Source: Rivularia sp. MS3
GTDB taxonomy: Bacteria; Cyanobacteriota; Cyanobacteriia; Cyanobacteriales; Nostocaceae
NCBI GenBank assembly: GCA_019192545.1
Contig: JAHCMI010000001.1
Span: 372,001 to 436,000 of the forward strand
Direction: 5' to 3'
DNA length: 64,000 nt
This document shows positions 1-9,065 of the stretch, piece after piece (the stretch's first letter is position 1; every line of letters begins with the position of its first letter). Both the position numbers and the translations under genes were made by a program. A model generated the notes under the pieces. It saw only the letters and a list, made by a program, of their open reading frames with translations, did no database searches and was not told the origin of the DNA.

Positions 1-1178
1 TCCGAAACAACTTCATGTATTACTTGAGTGCCAAATAGCGATTCAAGCAATTTTGGTTCAATGCGAATTTTTTCAGAGTTAGACAGTAGGTTGACAATTG
101 CAGTGGCGAAAGATTGGGTATCTGAAGCTATTTTGAAATACTGTCTGACACAAAGAGGTAAACCCGCTATTCCTTGCGGTGTAGAGACAATTGGTTTACC
201 AGCCATTAACATTTCTAGGGATTTAATACTAACTCCGCTACCGGTTAAAACTGGATTAATTAACACCCGTCCGGAATTATAAATATCTGTAGAGGATGGC
301 GGATTGATACTGATATCTACGCCCTCAGTTTCTTCGCATAGCTGTCTAATTTTATTTATAGGTTTAGCTCCGGCAATTAAAACTTTAATATGAGAAAAAT
401 GCCTGCGAATTTCAGGCAGAACCTGAGTTATAAACCAGATAATACCCGCTACATTATTATTAGAATATAGGTTGCCTAGAAAAACAACATCATAACGAGC
501 ATCTGGGTTAATATTTTGATGAAATTTATTTTGGGAATGAGATTGATAAACTTCCATTAAAGGAGGTAAATAGCGTCCATTTTTAAATCCGTGAGATTTC
601 CAAAATTTTAAATCTTCTGCCGAGATATCATAAAATAACAGACTATTTTTTAGTAAGGATTTTTCATATGTTTCTAAATGAGCTAGAGATAAATATCTTT
701 TAATTTTGCTTGTACCGATAGCTGAAGCAAATAATCTTTGATAATACAGATGCTCAATGTTATGGCAGCGAGTCACTATTGGTATATCAAAATGATGGCT
801 AAGCTTTGAGGCTATATCTCCTCCGTGAATACCATCTAACCAAATTACATGAGGTTGAAAGCCACGAACTTTAGAAACTAAATGATTTAGTTGCTCTCCC
901 CCTACAAGCCTAGAAGTTACTTCTAGAGGGTAACGGAACAGATTCAAAAGTCTAGAAGCTTTTGTAGATAAATCATATTTAAAAGGAATAAAATACGTAG
1001 AGCTAACATACTTTTTAATTTCGGCAACTTCTCCAGGTTGCGGAATTTTATCAAACCAGCATATAAGCTGTAACTCTACGCCAATTTTAGAAAAAGCTTT
1101 AATTCTTCGCCACATATCTACCCGTCCTCCGTGAATCGCAGGATAGGGTATATCATGACATACTAAAGTAATTTTCAT
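1..1178 (-). CDS. Glycosyltransferase family 4, 3' end beyond window edge
   Basis: Reading the minus strand from the ATG at 1178 gives an open frame of more than 390 codons that runs off the left edge, so the C-terminus is missing. The N-terminus (HDIPYPAIHGGRVDMWRRI) is the GT-B donor/acceptor opening of GT4 enzymes. A second Rossmann start (YDVVFLGNLYSNNNVAG) lies in the middle, and GSGVSIKSLEMLMAGKPIV plus a STPQGIAGL tail is the nucleotide-sugar binding signature. It should transfer a sugar to a lipid-linked polysaccharide precursor at the cytoplasmic membrane. It sits 26 bp downstream of the polymerase gene on the same strand, probably co-transcribed. The sugar specificity cannot be read from sequence. 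Confidence 0.88.
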   Translation of the reverse strand, partial: MKITLVCHDIPYPAIHGGRVDMWRRIKAFSKIGVELQLICWFDKIPQPGEVAEIKKYVSSTYFIPFKYDLSTKASRLLNLFRYPLEVTSRLVGGEQLNHLVSKVRGFQPHVIWLDGIHGGDIASKLSHHFDIPIVTRCHNIEHLYYQRLFASAIGTSKIKRYLSLAHLETYEKSLLKNSLLFYDISAEDLKFWKSHGFKNGRYLPPLMEVYQSHSQNKFHQNINPDARYDVVFLGNLYSNNNVAGIIWFITQVLPEIRRHFSHIKVLIAGAKPINKIRQLCEETEGVDISINPPSSTDIYNSGRVLINPVLTGSGVSIKSLEMLMAGKPIVSTPQGIAGLPLCVRQYFKIASDTQSFATAIVNLLSNSEKIRIEPKLLESLFGTQVIHEVVS

Positions 1179-1204
1179 TATCTATATTATCTTGATGAAT
1201 ACAA

Positions 1205-2521
1205 CTATTTCTGCTGAGTGAATGATTTTACATTCATCCATTCTTGCTTTATAAAAGAAGCACGATATTGATAAGTTTTAGCTTCTCGATACTCAATAGC
1301 TAAAGAAAATACAGTAGAAACGTATACTATCCAAAAAATGCTGTTAGTTTCTACCAAAGTGCTTTCGCTAATGTTGTACATAACTAAAAAAGTTAAGTAC
1401 ATTAAAGGCCAAATTCCTTCTATACATTGAGTAATTCGCAACCACATTATTCCTTTAAAAAAAGTAGTAATAAAGCTGAATGTAAATACCGCTAAGCCTG
1501 CAATTCCTAACTCTATGAATAAATCCATAAAGCCGTTATGTCCGTAAGGACATTCCCATGCCAAAGTACGCCATAAATAAGCAGTTATTTCACTGTCCCA
1601 ATCTCTCCAGACAGCATTAAAACCGTACCCCAACCAAGGGCGCTCCCAAATTAAATCGAACATTGCACTCCATATGTCGGTACGTCCGGTTAGAGTCAAG
1701 TCTTTTCCTAATGCATCGGCAACAACAGGTAGGTTATCTAATAACAAAGTCAATATACTTCCCACGGTAAGTATCAATGCAATGATTAAAGGAATTAACT
1801 GGTTGTAATTACGTCGCCAACTTCTGTAAAGAGGCAAAATAGCCATCAAAGATAGACAAACGACTAAAGAAGACGTGGAAGTTGAAAGTACGATTAAAGC
1901 AATAGAGAGAATAAAACCGGCCCAGGGAACCCATCGATATTTAGGATTTCTAATTGGATTGCTCATGGCAACAAACAAAAACACCATGCTGCTCAGATTC
2001 ATCAATCGACCCAAAATATTTTTATGGGTCATTATTCCCCGCCAAGAACCTGCATGAATCCCTCCTTCTTGAACTGTCATTAATCCGTACTTAGGTAGTC
2101 CGATTGCAAACATAAAGCTCAGTATTACTACTATGCCCAGGGCGCAAGCTAATAATTGCAATTGCTCTCTCAAAGTGAAGCGCATTGCCATATAGACAGC
2201 AAATACACTTGTTCCCAAAAGCAGTATGCTGCGTCGCAAAGTAATATCAGGTGCAACAGTCCATAATGTTGAGGCTAAAACAATTCCTAAGAATACCCAT
2301 ATCCAGATATCTTTCTGTGCAGCACGTACAAAATTTTTCTGATGCTTCACTATCAACAAGAAAGTAATAGTGTAAACTAACATAAAAAATTTAGGACTGT
2401 AGGAATCGTTACCAATACTTCCACTACCTCCTTCTATAAGTACGGGTATTAAAGCACTTGTAGAAAGAAAAAGAGTGAATACAACAAATATCTGTTCGGC
2501 TAGCTTTGGCAATTTTGGCAT
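1205..2521 (-). CDS. O-antigen ligase/polymerase family (Wzy-like) membrane protein
   Basis: The 438-residue product is almost entirely hydrophobic with about 10-12 predicted membrane segments. The C-terminal half carries the Wzy_C hallmarks: GRTDIWSAMFDLIWERPWLG followed by YGF, then a periplasmic loop with HNGFMDLFIELGIAG. Proteins of this family polymerise or ligate lipid-linked repeat units on the periplasmic face. Neighbours (GT4 downstream; Wzc-like and flippase genes divergent upstream) support a Wzx/Wzy-type exopolysaccharide locus. Polymerase versus ligase cannot be decided from sequence. Confidence 0.88.
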   Translation of the reverse strand: MPKLPKLAEQIFVVFTLFLSTSALIPVLIEGGSGSIGNDSYSPKFFMLVYTITFLLIVKHQKNFVRAAQKDIWIWVFLGIVLASTLWTVAPDITLRRSILLLGTSVFAVYMAMRFTLREQLQLLACALGIVVILSFMFAIGLPKYGLMTVQEGGIHAGSWRGIMTHKNILGRLMNLSSMVFLFVAMSNPIRNPKYRWVPWAGFILSIALIVLSTSTSSLVVCLSLMAILPLYRSWRRNYNQLIPLIIALILTVGSILTLLLDNLPVVADALGKDLTLTGRTDIWSAMFDLIWERPWLGYGFNAVWRDWDSEITAYLWRTLAWECPYGHNGFMDLFIELGIAGLAVFTFSFITTFFKGIMWLRITQCIEGIWPLMYLTFLVMYNISESTLVETNSIFWIVYVSTVFSLAIEYREAKTYQYRASFIKQEWMNVKSFTQQK

Positions 2522-3232
2522 ACCGAATATATTTCCTAAATATATTAATTATTTATGAAATGAAATACCGTAATTTTAAAGGTATCGTTAAACTTCATCA
2601 TTCAATTTAAGCAAAATAACTGATGAAGTTTTTCAATTAATGAACCAAGTATTAGCTTTTGTCAATAGAGTAATTTTGCTTTACACGAGCATCATTATTT
2701 TATTTTAAATACTTTATATAAAGCATACATCTTGATATATAAAACCTTTAAAGTTTAGATTTAGCAATGACTTTAAGGTTTAGTGCATCTAGAACATTTT
2801 TAATTTACTGAATATATTATTAAAATAATTATGCGTGTTTTTACTCTTTTCGTCATAAGAACTCAGGAATATTTCACTTAATCTTCATCGGCAAGTTTTA
2901 TTTTGGTAAAGTTTTTATTAATGAGACTCCATTTACGATTATGCGAGATATGTTGAGGATATTGTCGAGTTAGTGAGTTTTCAAATAATATATGTCGCAA
3001 CCTATAACTATAAAATTTTGAGAGGTAATAAGCAGAAAATACCGTAAATGTTACATCTTATTTTAAACATTGTATTAACTAAGTAAACTAAACAATATTG
3101 TATCTAAGTAGTTTTTGATACTGTCTATGGCGAGTATTTTAATTATTTGCACAATTAAGTTAGCTGAAAACTTATTTACAATTCGTTTATTAACCGAAAC
3201 TGTATATTAAATTGTTTTAAATGGGATTTTGA
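2522..3232. other. Intergenic region between divergent polysaccharide genes
   Basis: About 710 bp, very AT-rich, without a credible ORF. It must hold the divergent promoters for the Wzy-like gene (minus) and the Wzc-like gene (plus). One imperfect inverted repeat is visible at 2742-2781 (AAACCTTTAAAGT ... ACTTTAAGGTTT). No -35/-10 pair stood out enough to call. Confidence 0.5.
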
Positions 3233-5560
3233 ATGGAAACACAAATGCCAGCAAAAGAACACGATTTGCAGCCTTTGAACGAAACCAAATCTTTACAGAG
3301 AGAACCATACTGGTTATTAAAAAGACCTGCAAATATTGAAGAAGAGAATATTGGTTTTGGTCAAATCTTTTCGATGCTGCGTCGTCGAGCAGCTTTGATT
3401 GTTAGCGTCGCAGTAATCGCAACTACAGCAGCTGCTATATGGGGTTCCACTCGCACCCCCAAATATGAAGGCAAATTCCAATTACTAGTTGAACCTTTAA
3501 GAAGCTCGGAAAGCGAACTGTTGGTTTTACTGTCTCAAACTCTTCAGCAGGATGTCAATAAAATCACTAGACAAAACAACACGCCTTTAGATTATCAGGC
3601 TTTATTAGAAGTTTTAAAAAGTCCGAAAGTCATAGAACCTGTAGTGGATGAAATTCAAGATAAATATCCAGGGGTTACCTATGGTAAGTTAGTTGGTGGT
3701 AGCAAAGCTGGTAAAGTTCCCAGCAGCGTTAAAGATGGACAGTTGCATATCAGTCGTCTTTCTCAAGGTGAAATTGAATCTAGAGTTATTGAAGTTCGGT
3801 ACAAGGATGCGAATCCCCAGAAAGTTCTATTTGTTCTAGATAAAGTCTCTGAAGCTTACCGGAAATATAGTCTCGAACAACAGCAAACGAATTTACGTCA
3901 AGGAATCAGATTTGTAGAGCAACAGATTCCGACATTGCGATTGCGAGTTAGTACTTTGCAAGGAGAAATGCAGCGGTTTCAGCAAAGTTACAGTTTGTTT
4001 AATCCCGAGCTTCAAGGGAAGCAGTTACTTACTAGAGTTGATGAACTTGAAGCGGCGAAAATAGAAGCTACCAAACAACTTGCAGAAGCCAAATCACTTT
4101 ACGCTTCCTTGCAAAGTCAGTTGGGAATGTCGCAAGATGCGGCAATTGCAGCTTCCGCTTTGAGCGAATCACCTCAATATCAACAAATTCTGAAGCGGGT
4201 TAGAGACATAGAAGCTCAAATTGCTACAGAGTCGGTACGTTTGAGCGATGCTAATCCAGTAATGGTATCTTTACGACAGCAACGCCAAAAGTTATTGCCA
4301 TTGTTAAAGCGAGAAGCTCAACTGGCTTTGGGAGGACAAGTCTCTGATAATTTACTCAACTCACCAGTCGGAACTTATCAAAATTCGGTGCGCCGCGACT
4401 TGATTCAAAAAATGGCTGAAACTGCAAATCAAATTCAGTTATTAGAAGCAAGTGTTAAAGCTACCGATGCTGCCTTGGCACAATTAAACCAACAAATCAA
4501 GCAATATCCAGTAGTTGCCGGTAGATACGCCAATTTAGAGCGAGAATTACAAGTTGCTAGCGATACTCTCAAACAGCTTTTAGCCAAACAAGAAGCCTTG
4601 AGAGTAGATGCCGCACAGCAGGAAGTACCTTGGGAATTGATTATGTCTCCAAGGTTGCCAAAAAACAAAGCTGGTGCATATGTAGCAGATGCTTCTAAGG
4701 GTAAACTCAATATTATTTTGGGAGGAGCAGGAGGATTACTTTTAGGTGTTTTAGCTGCTTTTCTGCTGGAAAATGCACAGAATGTTTTTCACGATGCCAA
4801 AGAGGTGAAACGAACTGCGAAGTTACCTTTATTAGCGACAATTCCTTACTTAAAAGAATTGAAACTATTGCCTCCTGCTGATAAAGAACTAGTCTATACA
4901 CTTGAAAAAGACGAGCGTTTGCTTCCCGCAGTTAAAAATAGACGCGATAAAGAGTATGGAACATCTCCTTATATCCAGGCTTTCTACTCTTTGTATACCA
5001 GGATTCAAGCTTTAAAAGAAGAAACTCCTATTGCTTCATTGGTAATAACATCTGCAAATCCCGGAGAAGGAAAAACAACCGTAGCAACAACATTTGCTAA
5101 AACTGCCGCAGAAGCAGGTTTACGAGTGCTTTTGGTAGATGCAAATTTGCATAATCCTCAAGTACATCACAGTTTGGGTTTAATTAATACTCAAGGATTA
5201 AGTGAAATACTTTCTCAAGGTTTAGATTTAAACGATGCACTCGGACAATCTCATGAAGAGGAAAACTTATTTGTGATTACCGCAGGAGAAACACCTCACA
5301 ATAGTGCCAAGCTTTTCTCCTCACCAAGAATGCGAAATTTTGTGATGCGATCGCAATCAGATTTCGATTTAGTGGTGTACGATACTCCTCAAATTTTGGG
5401 ACGTTTAGACACCAGTATTTTAGCTACCCATGCTGATGGCATATTGATGGTTGTCGGACTCGGTAAAACGGTTCGTCCATCACTTTCGACAGCATTGGAT
5501 GAATTGGAAGCCGGACGCAATCGCGTATTGGGTTTAGTTTCCAATACTATGGAATCTTAA
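3233..5560 (+). CDS. Wzc/GumC-like polysaccharide chain-length and tyrosine-kinase-family protein
   Basis: The 775-residue protein has the order expected for cyanobacterial Wzc proteins: a short cytoplasmic start, TM1 (about 52-72), a periplasmic Wzz region with long coiled coil (about 200-450), TM2 (about 492-512) and a cytoplasmic P-loop domain. Walker A is SANPGEGKTT (about 603-612), Walker A' is LLVDANLHNP (about 635) and Walker B is LVVYDTPQ (about 713). It should control polymer length and export. Two oddities: Walker A' reads DANLHNP instead of the usual DADLRRP, and the C-terminus ends NTMES with no tyrosine cluster, so the usual autophosphorylation tail is absent. It is followed 62 bp later by the flippase gene. 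Confidence 0.9.
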   Translation: METQMPAKEHDLQPLNETKSLQREPYWLLKRPANIEEENIGFGQIFSMLRRRAALIVSVAVIATTAAAIWGSTRTPKYEGKFQLLVEPLRSSESELLVLLSQTLQQDVNKITRQNNTPLDYQALLEVLKSPKVIEPVVDEIQDKYPGVTYGKLVGGSKAGKVPSSVKDGQLHISRLSQGEIESRVIEVRYKDANPQKVLFVLDKVSEAYRKYSLEQQQTNLRQGIRFVEQQIPTLRLRVSTLQGEMQRFQQSYSLFNPELQGKQLLTRVDELEAAKIEATKQLAEAKSLYASLQSQLGMSQDAAIAASALSESPQYQQILKRVRDIEAQIATESVRLSDANPVMVSLRQQRQKLLPLLKREAQLALGGQVSDNLLNSPVGTYQNSVRRDLIQKMAETANQIQLLEASVKATDAALAQLNQQIKQYPVVAGRYANLERELQVASDTLKQLLAKQEALRVDAAQQEVPWELIMSPRLPKNKAGAYVADASKGKLNIILGGAGGLLLGVLAAFLLENAQNVFHDAKEVKRTAKLPLLATIPYLKELKLLPPADKELVYTLEKDERLLPAVKNRRDKEYGTSPYIQAFYSLYTRIQALKEETPIASLVITSANPGEGKTTVATTFAKTAAEAGLRVLLVDANLHNPQVHHSLGLINTQGLSEILSQGLDLNDALGQSHEEENLFVITAGETPHNSAKLFSSPRMRNFVMRSQSDFDLVVYDTPQILGRLDTSILATHADGILMVVGLGKTVRPSLSTALDELEAGRNRVLGLVSNTMES

Positions 5561-5622
5561 TTAATCGCTTAGTGTTGATTATTTAAGTATCAAAATTTAA
5601 TAAATTCCCCTTAATACAAATT

Positions 5623-6960
5623 GTGAATTCCTTAAACGCAATTACCAGGTACATTAATAAAAAAATATCTAGCCAGTTTATTCGTAATCTTGGCTGGCTA
5701 GGTATTGCTGAGATATGTTACAGAGTCCTACGTTTAGGACTAGTAGTCATCACCGCTAGGTATTTAACTCCCCATGATTATGGTTTGGGAGCAATTATTC
5801 TCGCAGTACGGGAATTTGCAATTACTTTTGCTGATGTAGGTATCGGAGCAAAAATTATCCAAGCTGAGAAAAAAGAACTACCGCATTTGTGTAGTTCTGC
5901 TTTTTGGCTAAACTGGGTAATTTTTGCCAGTTTATTCATGATTCAGGCTATTGCATCGTTTCCTATTGCTTCGGTTTATCGGAGTAAAGAAATTATTTTT
6001 CCCATCATTGTTAGTGGAATAGCTTATTTAATTTGGCCTATCTACGGTATCCAAAAAACTTTAATTCAAAGAGAAAATCGGTTTAAAGTCATAGCGTTTA
6101 CCGACACTATTCAATTTTCTCTTGCTGGTATATTAACAGCAATATTTGCTGTGATGGGTATGGGAGTATGGGCTTTTGCTCTACCAATAGTTTTAGTAGC
6201 ACCTTTAGAAATAATCATATATTATAAATATCATTCTTGGCGACCTAAAGAAGGATTTACAACACTATATTGGGATGAAATATTAAGTTTTGGTAAGAAC
6301 ATTTTGGGTGTAGGTTTACTTAAAACTTTAAGAAACAACTTAGATTATTTGATAGTTGGACGCTTAATCAGTGTCGAAGAGTTAGGAATCTACTTTTTCG
6401 GTTTTAATGCTGGTTTAGGAATTAGTTTAAGTATTATCAATGCCATTAGTTCGGTGATGTTGCCTCACTTATGCGAAGCTCGTATGGAATGGAGCGAGTT
6501 TAAACATCGCTATCTTCACAGCATCAGAACTATTGCTATGATAATTGTTCCTTTTGTTTTACTACAATCTAGTTTGGCTCCCATATACGTTCCTATCATT
6601 TTTGGTGAGAAATGGATACCGGCTATACCTATTTTGATAATAGTTTGTTTGTCAGCAATTCCCAGACCTTTTGCAAATGCAGCATCTCAATTATTGATAG
6701 CTATTGGTAAACCTCATTTAGATTTGTGGTGGAACGTAATTTTTACCAGTTTATTTGCTGTTTTCTTATTTTTAGGCGCTAGCAGCGATTTTATTCTTAA
6801 TACTGTTTTAGATGCCGATACCGTTAAAAGTTTGACGTTGATGGTAGGAGAACATTGGCAAGTTATTGGTATAGCTTTATCTGTTTTCTTGGTTCATATA
6901 GTTTTTTTACCATTTTTTACTATCTGGGCAACACGTTATGTTTTCCCAAAGAAAGTGTAA
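5623..6960 (+). CDS. Wzx/MOP-superfamily polysaccharide flippase
   Basis: The 445-residue product has about 12 hydrophobic segments with the N-terminal pattern of the polysaccharide-transport (PST) branch of the MOP superfamily: LGWLGIAEICYRVLRLGLV, then ITARYLTPHDYGLGAI. Such proteins flip lipid-linked oligosaccharides across the inner membrane. The start is a GTG at 5623; no ATG lies close by in frame. It follows the Wzc-like gene by 62 bp and is probably co-transcribed. Polysaccharide export is a confident class call; the substrate is unknown. Confidence 0.87.
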   Translation: MNSLNAITRYINKKISSQFIRNLGWLGIAEICYRVLRLGLVVITARYLTPHDYGLGAIILAVREFAITFADVGIGAKIIQAEKKELPHLCSSAFWLNWVIFASLFMIQAIASFPIASVYRSKEIIFPIIVSGIAYLIWPIYGIQKTLIQRENRFKVIAFTDTIQFSLAGILTAIFAVMGMGVWAFALPIVLVAPLEIIIYYKYHSWRPKEGFTTLYWDEILSFGKNILGVGLLKTLRNNLDYLIVGRLISVEELGIYFFGFNAGLGISLSIINAISSVMLPHLCEARMEWSEFKHRYLHSIRTIAMIIVPFVLLQSSLAPIYVPIIFGEKWIPAIPILIIVCLSAIPRPFANAASQLLIAIGKPHLDLWWNVIFTSLFAVFLFLGASSDFILNTVLDADTVKSLTLMVGEHWQVIGIALSVFLVHIVFLPFFTIWATRYVFPKKV

Positions 6961-7008
6961 CTACTTATAGCGCATGGGCATGGAGATTTATTTAATTGAA
7001 TTTCAAGC

Positions 7009-7359
7009 TTAAATTCCTCTTCTTTCTTTGTTAAGATTGCTTAAATAGGGAATAATTGTATCTTTACGAGGCCAATTTTTCCAGATAAAGCGCAATAATA
7101 AAGGTAATGAAATTGCCATCAGTAGAAGACCAAACTACCAATAATTAATTAAGTTTTACAGGCTCTCTGCTGGCTTATAACTTGATGAATCGCGAGATAG
7201 AAGTTGTGATGATACAGCTAGAATGTTATTTAACGCATGAAAAGCAATTGGCACAATTAGGGAGCGCGTTTAAATGTAGAGTACCCCAATAATAATTCCT
7301 AGTAATGTCAATCCAATGGGATTTTGGGGATGTAACAAACCGAAAAGCAATGATGTTGA
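7009..7359 (-). pseudogene. Remnant of a CPBP-family intramembrane metalloprotease
   Basis: Translating the minus strand in one continuous frame gives LLFGLLHPQNPIGLTLLG, then VLYI-stop-TRSLIVPIAFHALNN, then SYKPAESL-stop-NLINYW-stop-FGLLLMAISLPLLLR, ending RRGI-stop at 7009. FGLLH and the pattern leading to PIAFHALNN are the third and fourth motifs of CPBP (Abi) proteases. At least three in-frame stops interrupt it, a further stop lies at 7360-7362, and the N-terminal half, including the EExxR motif, is missing. This is a C-terminal relic of about 117 codons lying between the flippase and LysR genes. Confidence 0.82.
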
Positions 7360-7400
7360 TTATAAGAGTTTGGATTTGTGTGAATTATTAATTTAATTAC

Positions 7401-8306
7401 TTATTTATTGAACTGTTGAATCAAAAAATTAACAAAAGTTTGAACTCTGAGTGCATCGCGGCGATTCGGTAGATAAAGCGCATAAATCCCTGTATCCATA
7501 TCTACTAGGGGATGGAATTGAAAATCCTTAAGAATTGCTTGCAATCTTCCTTCAATAATATCTTCTCCAATTAACCAAGTTGGCATCAAAATTAAACCCA
7601 ATCCATCCAAACAAGCTTGTCGAAGTACTTCCGAATTATTCGCTACCAACGAGCCTTTAACTTTCACTTCACATATTTCCTTATCTCGTTTAAATCGCCA
7701 TATTTCATACCCCGTAGAATAGCTAAAGCGCAAACAATTATGATTTACCAAATCGTCGGGGTGTTCTGGCGTGCCATACTCACGAAAATAAGCTGGACTT
7801 CCGCACACACAGCGCGTATAAGATGTAAGTTTACGAACAATCCAACTAGCACCAGAACGTTCAAGATTACCAAGACGGATGACTAAATCTAATTCTTCTT
7901 CCACCGGATTAGCTAGTGCATCGCTCAAAATCAAATTTAGCTGCATTTCGGGATACTGCACCAAAAAATCCTTAATCAACGGTGCAATATAGAGTCTTCC
8001 GAAAGCTACAGGAAGACTAACTTTTAATAAACCTCGCGGTACTTCATCTTGTTCCGCCACCGAACAATTAGCTGCCTCCACATCCTGAAGAATTCGTACC
8101 ACTTTTTCATAATACCTGCGTCCTTGAGGTGTAAGGGTTACGCTGCGGGTGGAACGGTTAGTTAACTGTGTATGCAGCATATTTTCAAGGGAATTAACTT
8201 GACGAGTTACAGACGAAACCGCAACTCCTAACTGTCGAGATGCTTCGGAAAAACTACCCGTGTCAACTACCTTGACAAAGGCTTGCATTGCAGCAAATTG
8301 ATCCAT
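7401..8306 (-). CDS. LysR-family transcriptional regulator
   Basis: The 301-residue length is typical of LysR regulators. The N-terminal helix-turn-helix is clear (residues about 17-37, SFSEASRQLGVAVSSVTRQV), followed by the linker helix and a substrate-binding domain; ANPVEEELDLVIRLG and LRQACLDGLGLILMPTWL are characteristic of the CrgA-like subgroup. It is transcribed divergently from the DsbA-like gene at 8421, with a 114-bp gap holding a 17-bp dyad. The same operator-like stretch recurs before the alkene reductase at 10654. The likely role is control of both units in response to a small electrophile or xenobiotic; the ligand is unknown. Confidence 0.92.
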   Translation of the reverse strand: MDQFAAMQAFVKVVDTGSFSEASRQLGVAVSSVTRQVNSLENMLHTQLTNRSTRSVTLTPQGRRYYEKVVRILQDVEAANCSVAEQDEVPRGLLKVSLPVAFGRLYIAPLIKDFLVQYPEMQLNLILSDALANPVEEELDLVIRLGNLERSGASWIVRKLTSYTRCVCGSPAYFREYGTPEHPDDLVNHNCLRFSYSTGYEIWRFKRDKEICEVKVKGSLVANNSEVLRQACLDGLGLILMPTWLIGEDIIEGRLQAILKDFQFHPLVDMDTGIYALYLPNRRDALRVQTFVNFLIQQFNK

Positions 8307-8318
8307 TTTTGACTTAGC

Positions 8319-8401
8319 TTATTTTTGCTCAAAACGCAAAACTGTTTGGCGCAAAAGCTATATTAACATTTATTATGAGCGAGGTTAAGGTAAAAATGTT
8401 A
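8319..8401 (+). promoter_or_regulatory. Duplicated promoter/operator, copy 1 (LysR target candidate)
   Basis: This stretch aligns without gaps to 10534-10616, matching at most positions over about 82 bp, although the genes downstream are unrelated. Its core is the dyad CGCAAAACTGTTTGGCG (8335-8351), palindromic except for one pair. It ends about 20 bp before the ATG at 8421, so it should cover both the promoter and the binding site of the divergent LysR regulator. Binding by that regulator is inferred. Confidence 0.65.
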
Positions 8402-8420
8402 TCCAAAGCAGGAGATATAC

Positions 8421-9065
8421 ATGACCTTAACAATTGAAATCACCTCGGATTTTATTTGTCCTTGGTGTTTGGTTGCACAAAAGCGATTGAAGGCGGCGAT
8501 CGCTCAACTAAATCCTTCTGTAAATATTGAGCGGGTATGGTATCCCTTTGAGTTAAATCCGCATATGCCGGAAATGGGCATGGAGCGCAAAATATACCGC
8601 AGCCAAAAGTTTGGTAGTTGGGAATATTCCCAGCAGTTGGATGCAAAAACTATCTTAGCAACGCAAGAGGATGACATTAAGTTTCGTTATGACTTGATGG
8701 AGGTTACGCCCAATACACATAAAGCCCATCGCCTCCTTTGGTTTGCATCTCAACAAGGTAAAGCTACATACTTAGCAGAACGTATATTTACGGTATATTT
8801 CACGGAAGGGAAGAATATCAGTAGTGCTGAAATCTTGGCTAATCTGGCAGCAGATATTGGTATTGATGAAGACGTAGCTCTAGAATTTATTCAGAGTGAT
8901 ACTGGTACTGAGGAAGTGCGCGAGTTGGAACATAAAGCAGTTTCAAGAGGTATTCGCGGCGTTCCTAGTATCCGCATTGGCAACGAAATTATATCCGGTG
9001 CCCAGCCTGTTGAGGTGTTTTTAACTGCATTGCAAAAAGCTGTTGATGAGTTAACAGAGGTTTGA
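8421..9065 (+). CDS. DsbA-family (FrnE/2-hydroxychromene-carboxylate isomerase-like) oxidoreductase
   Basis: The 214-residue cytoplasmic protein has a thioredoxin-fold active site Cys13-Pro-Trp-Cys16 right at the N-terminus (DFICPWCLVAQKRL), a helical insert, and the cis-proline region GIRGVPSIRIG near the C-terminus. No signal peptide is present, so it is a cytosolic FrnE-type dithiol oxidoreductase rather than periplasmic DsbA. AGGAGA lies about 8 bp before the ATG. It overlaps the next gene (TGATG), so the pair is translationally coupled, and it sits under the duplicated LysR-type promoter. A role in thiol redox control or aromatic metabolism is possible. Confidence 0.9.
   Translation: MTLTIEITSDFICPWCLVAQKRLKAAIAQLNPSVNIERVWYPFELNPHMPEMGMERKIYRSQKFGSWEYSQQLDAKTILATQEDDIKFRYDLMEVTPNTHKAHRLLWFASQQGKATYLAERIFTVYFTEGKNISSAEILANLAADIGIDEDVALEFIQSDTGTEEVRELEHKAVSRGIRGVPSIRIGNEIISGAQPVEVFLTALQKAVDELTEV

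Noticed and set aside
28-282. 84-codon plus-strand ORF at the left edge
   Set aside because: It lies opposite the GT4 reading frame, which has clear family motifs on the minus strand; the ORF is its shadow.
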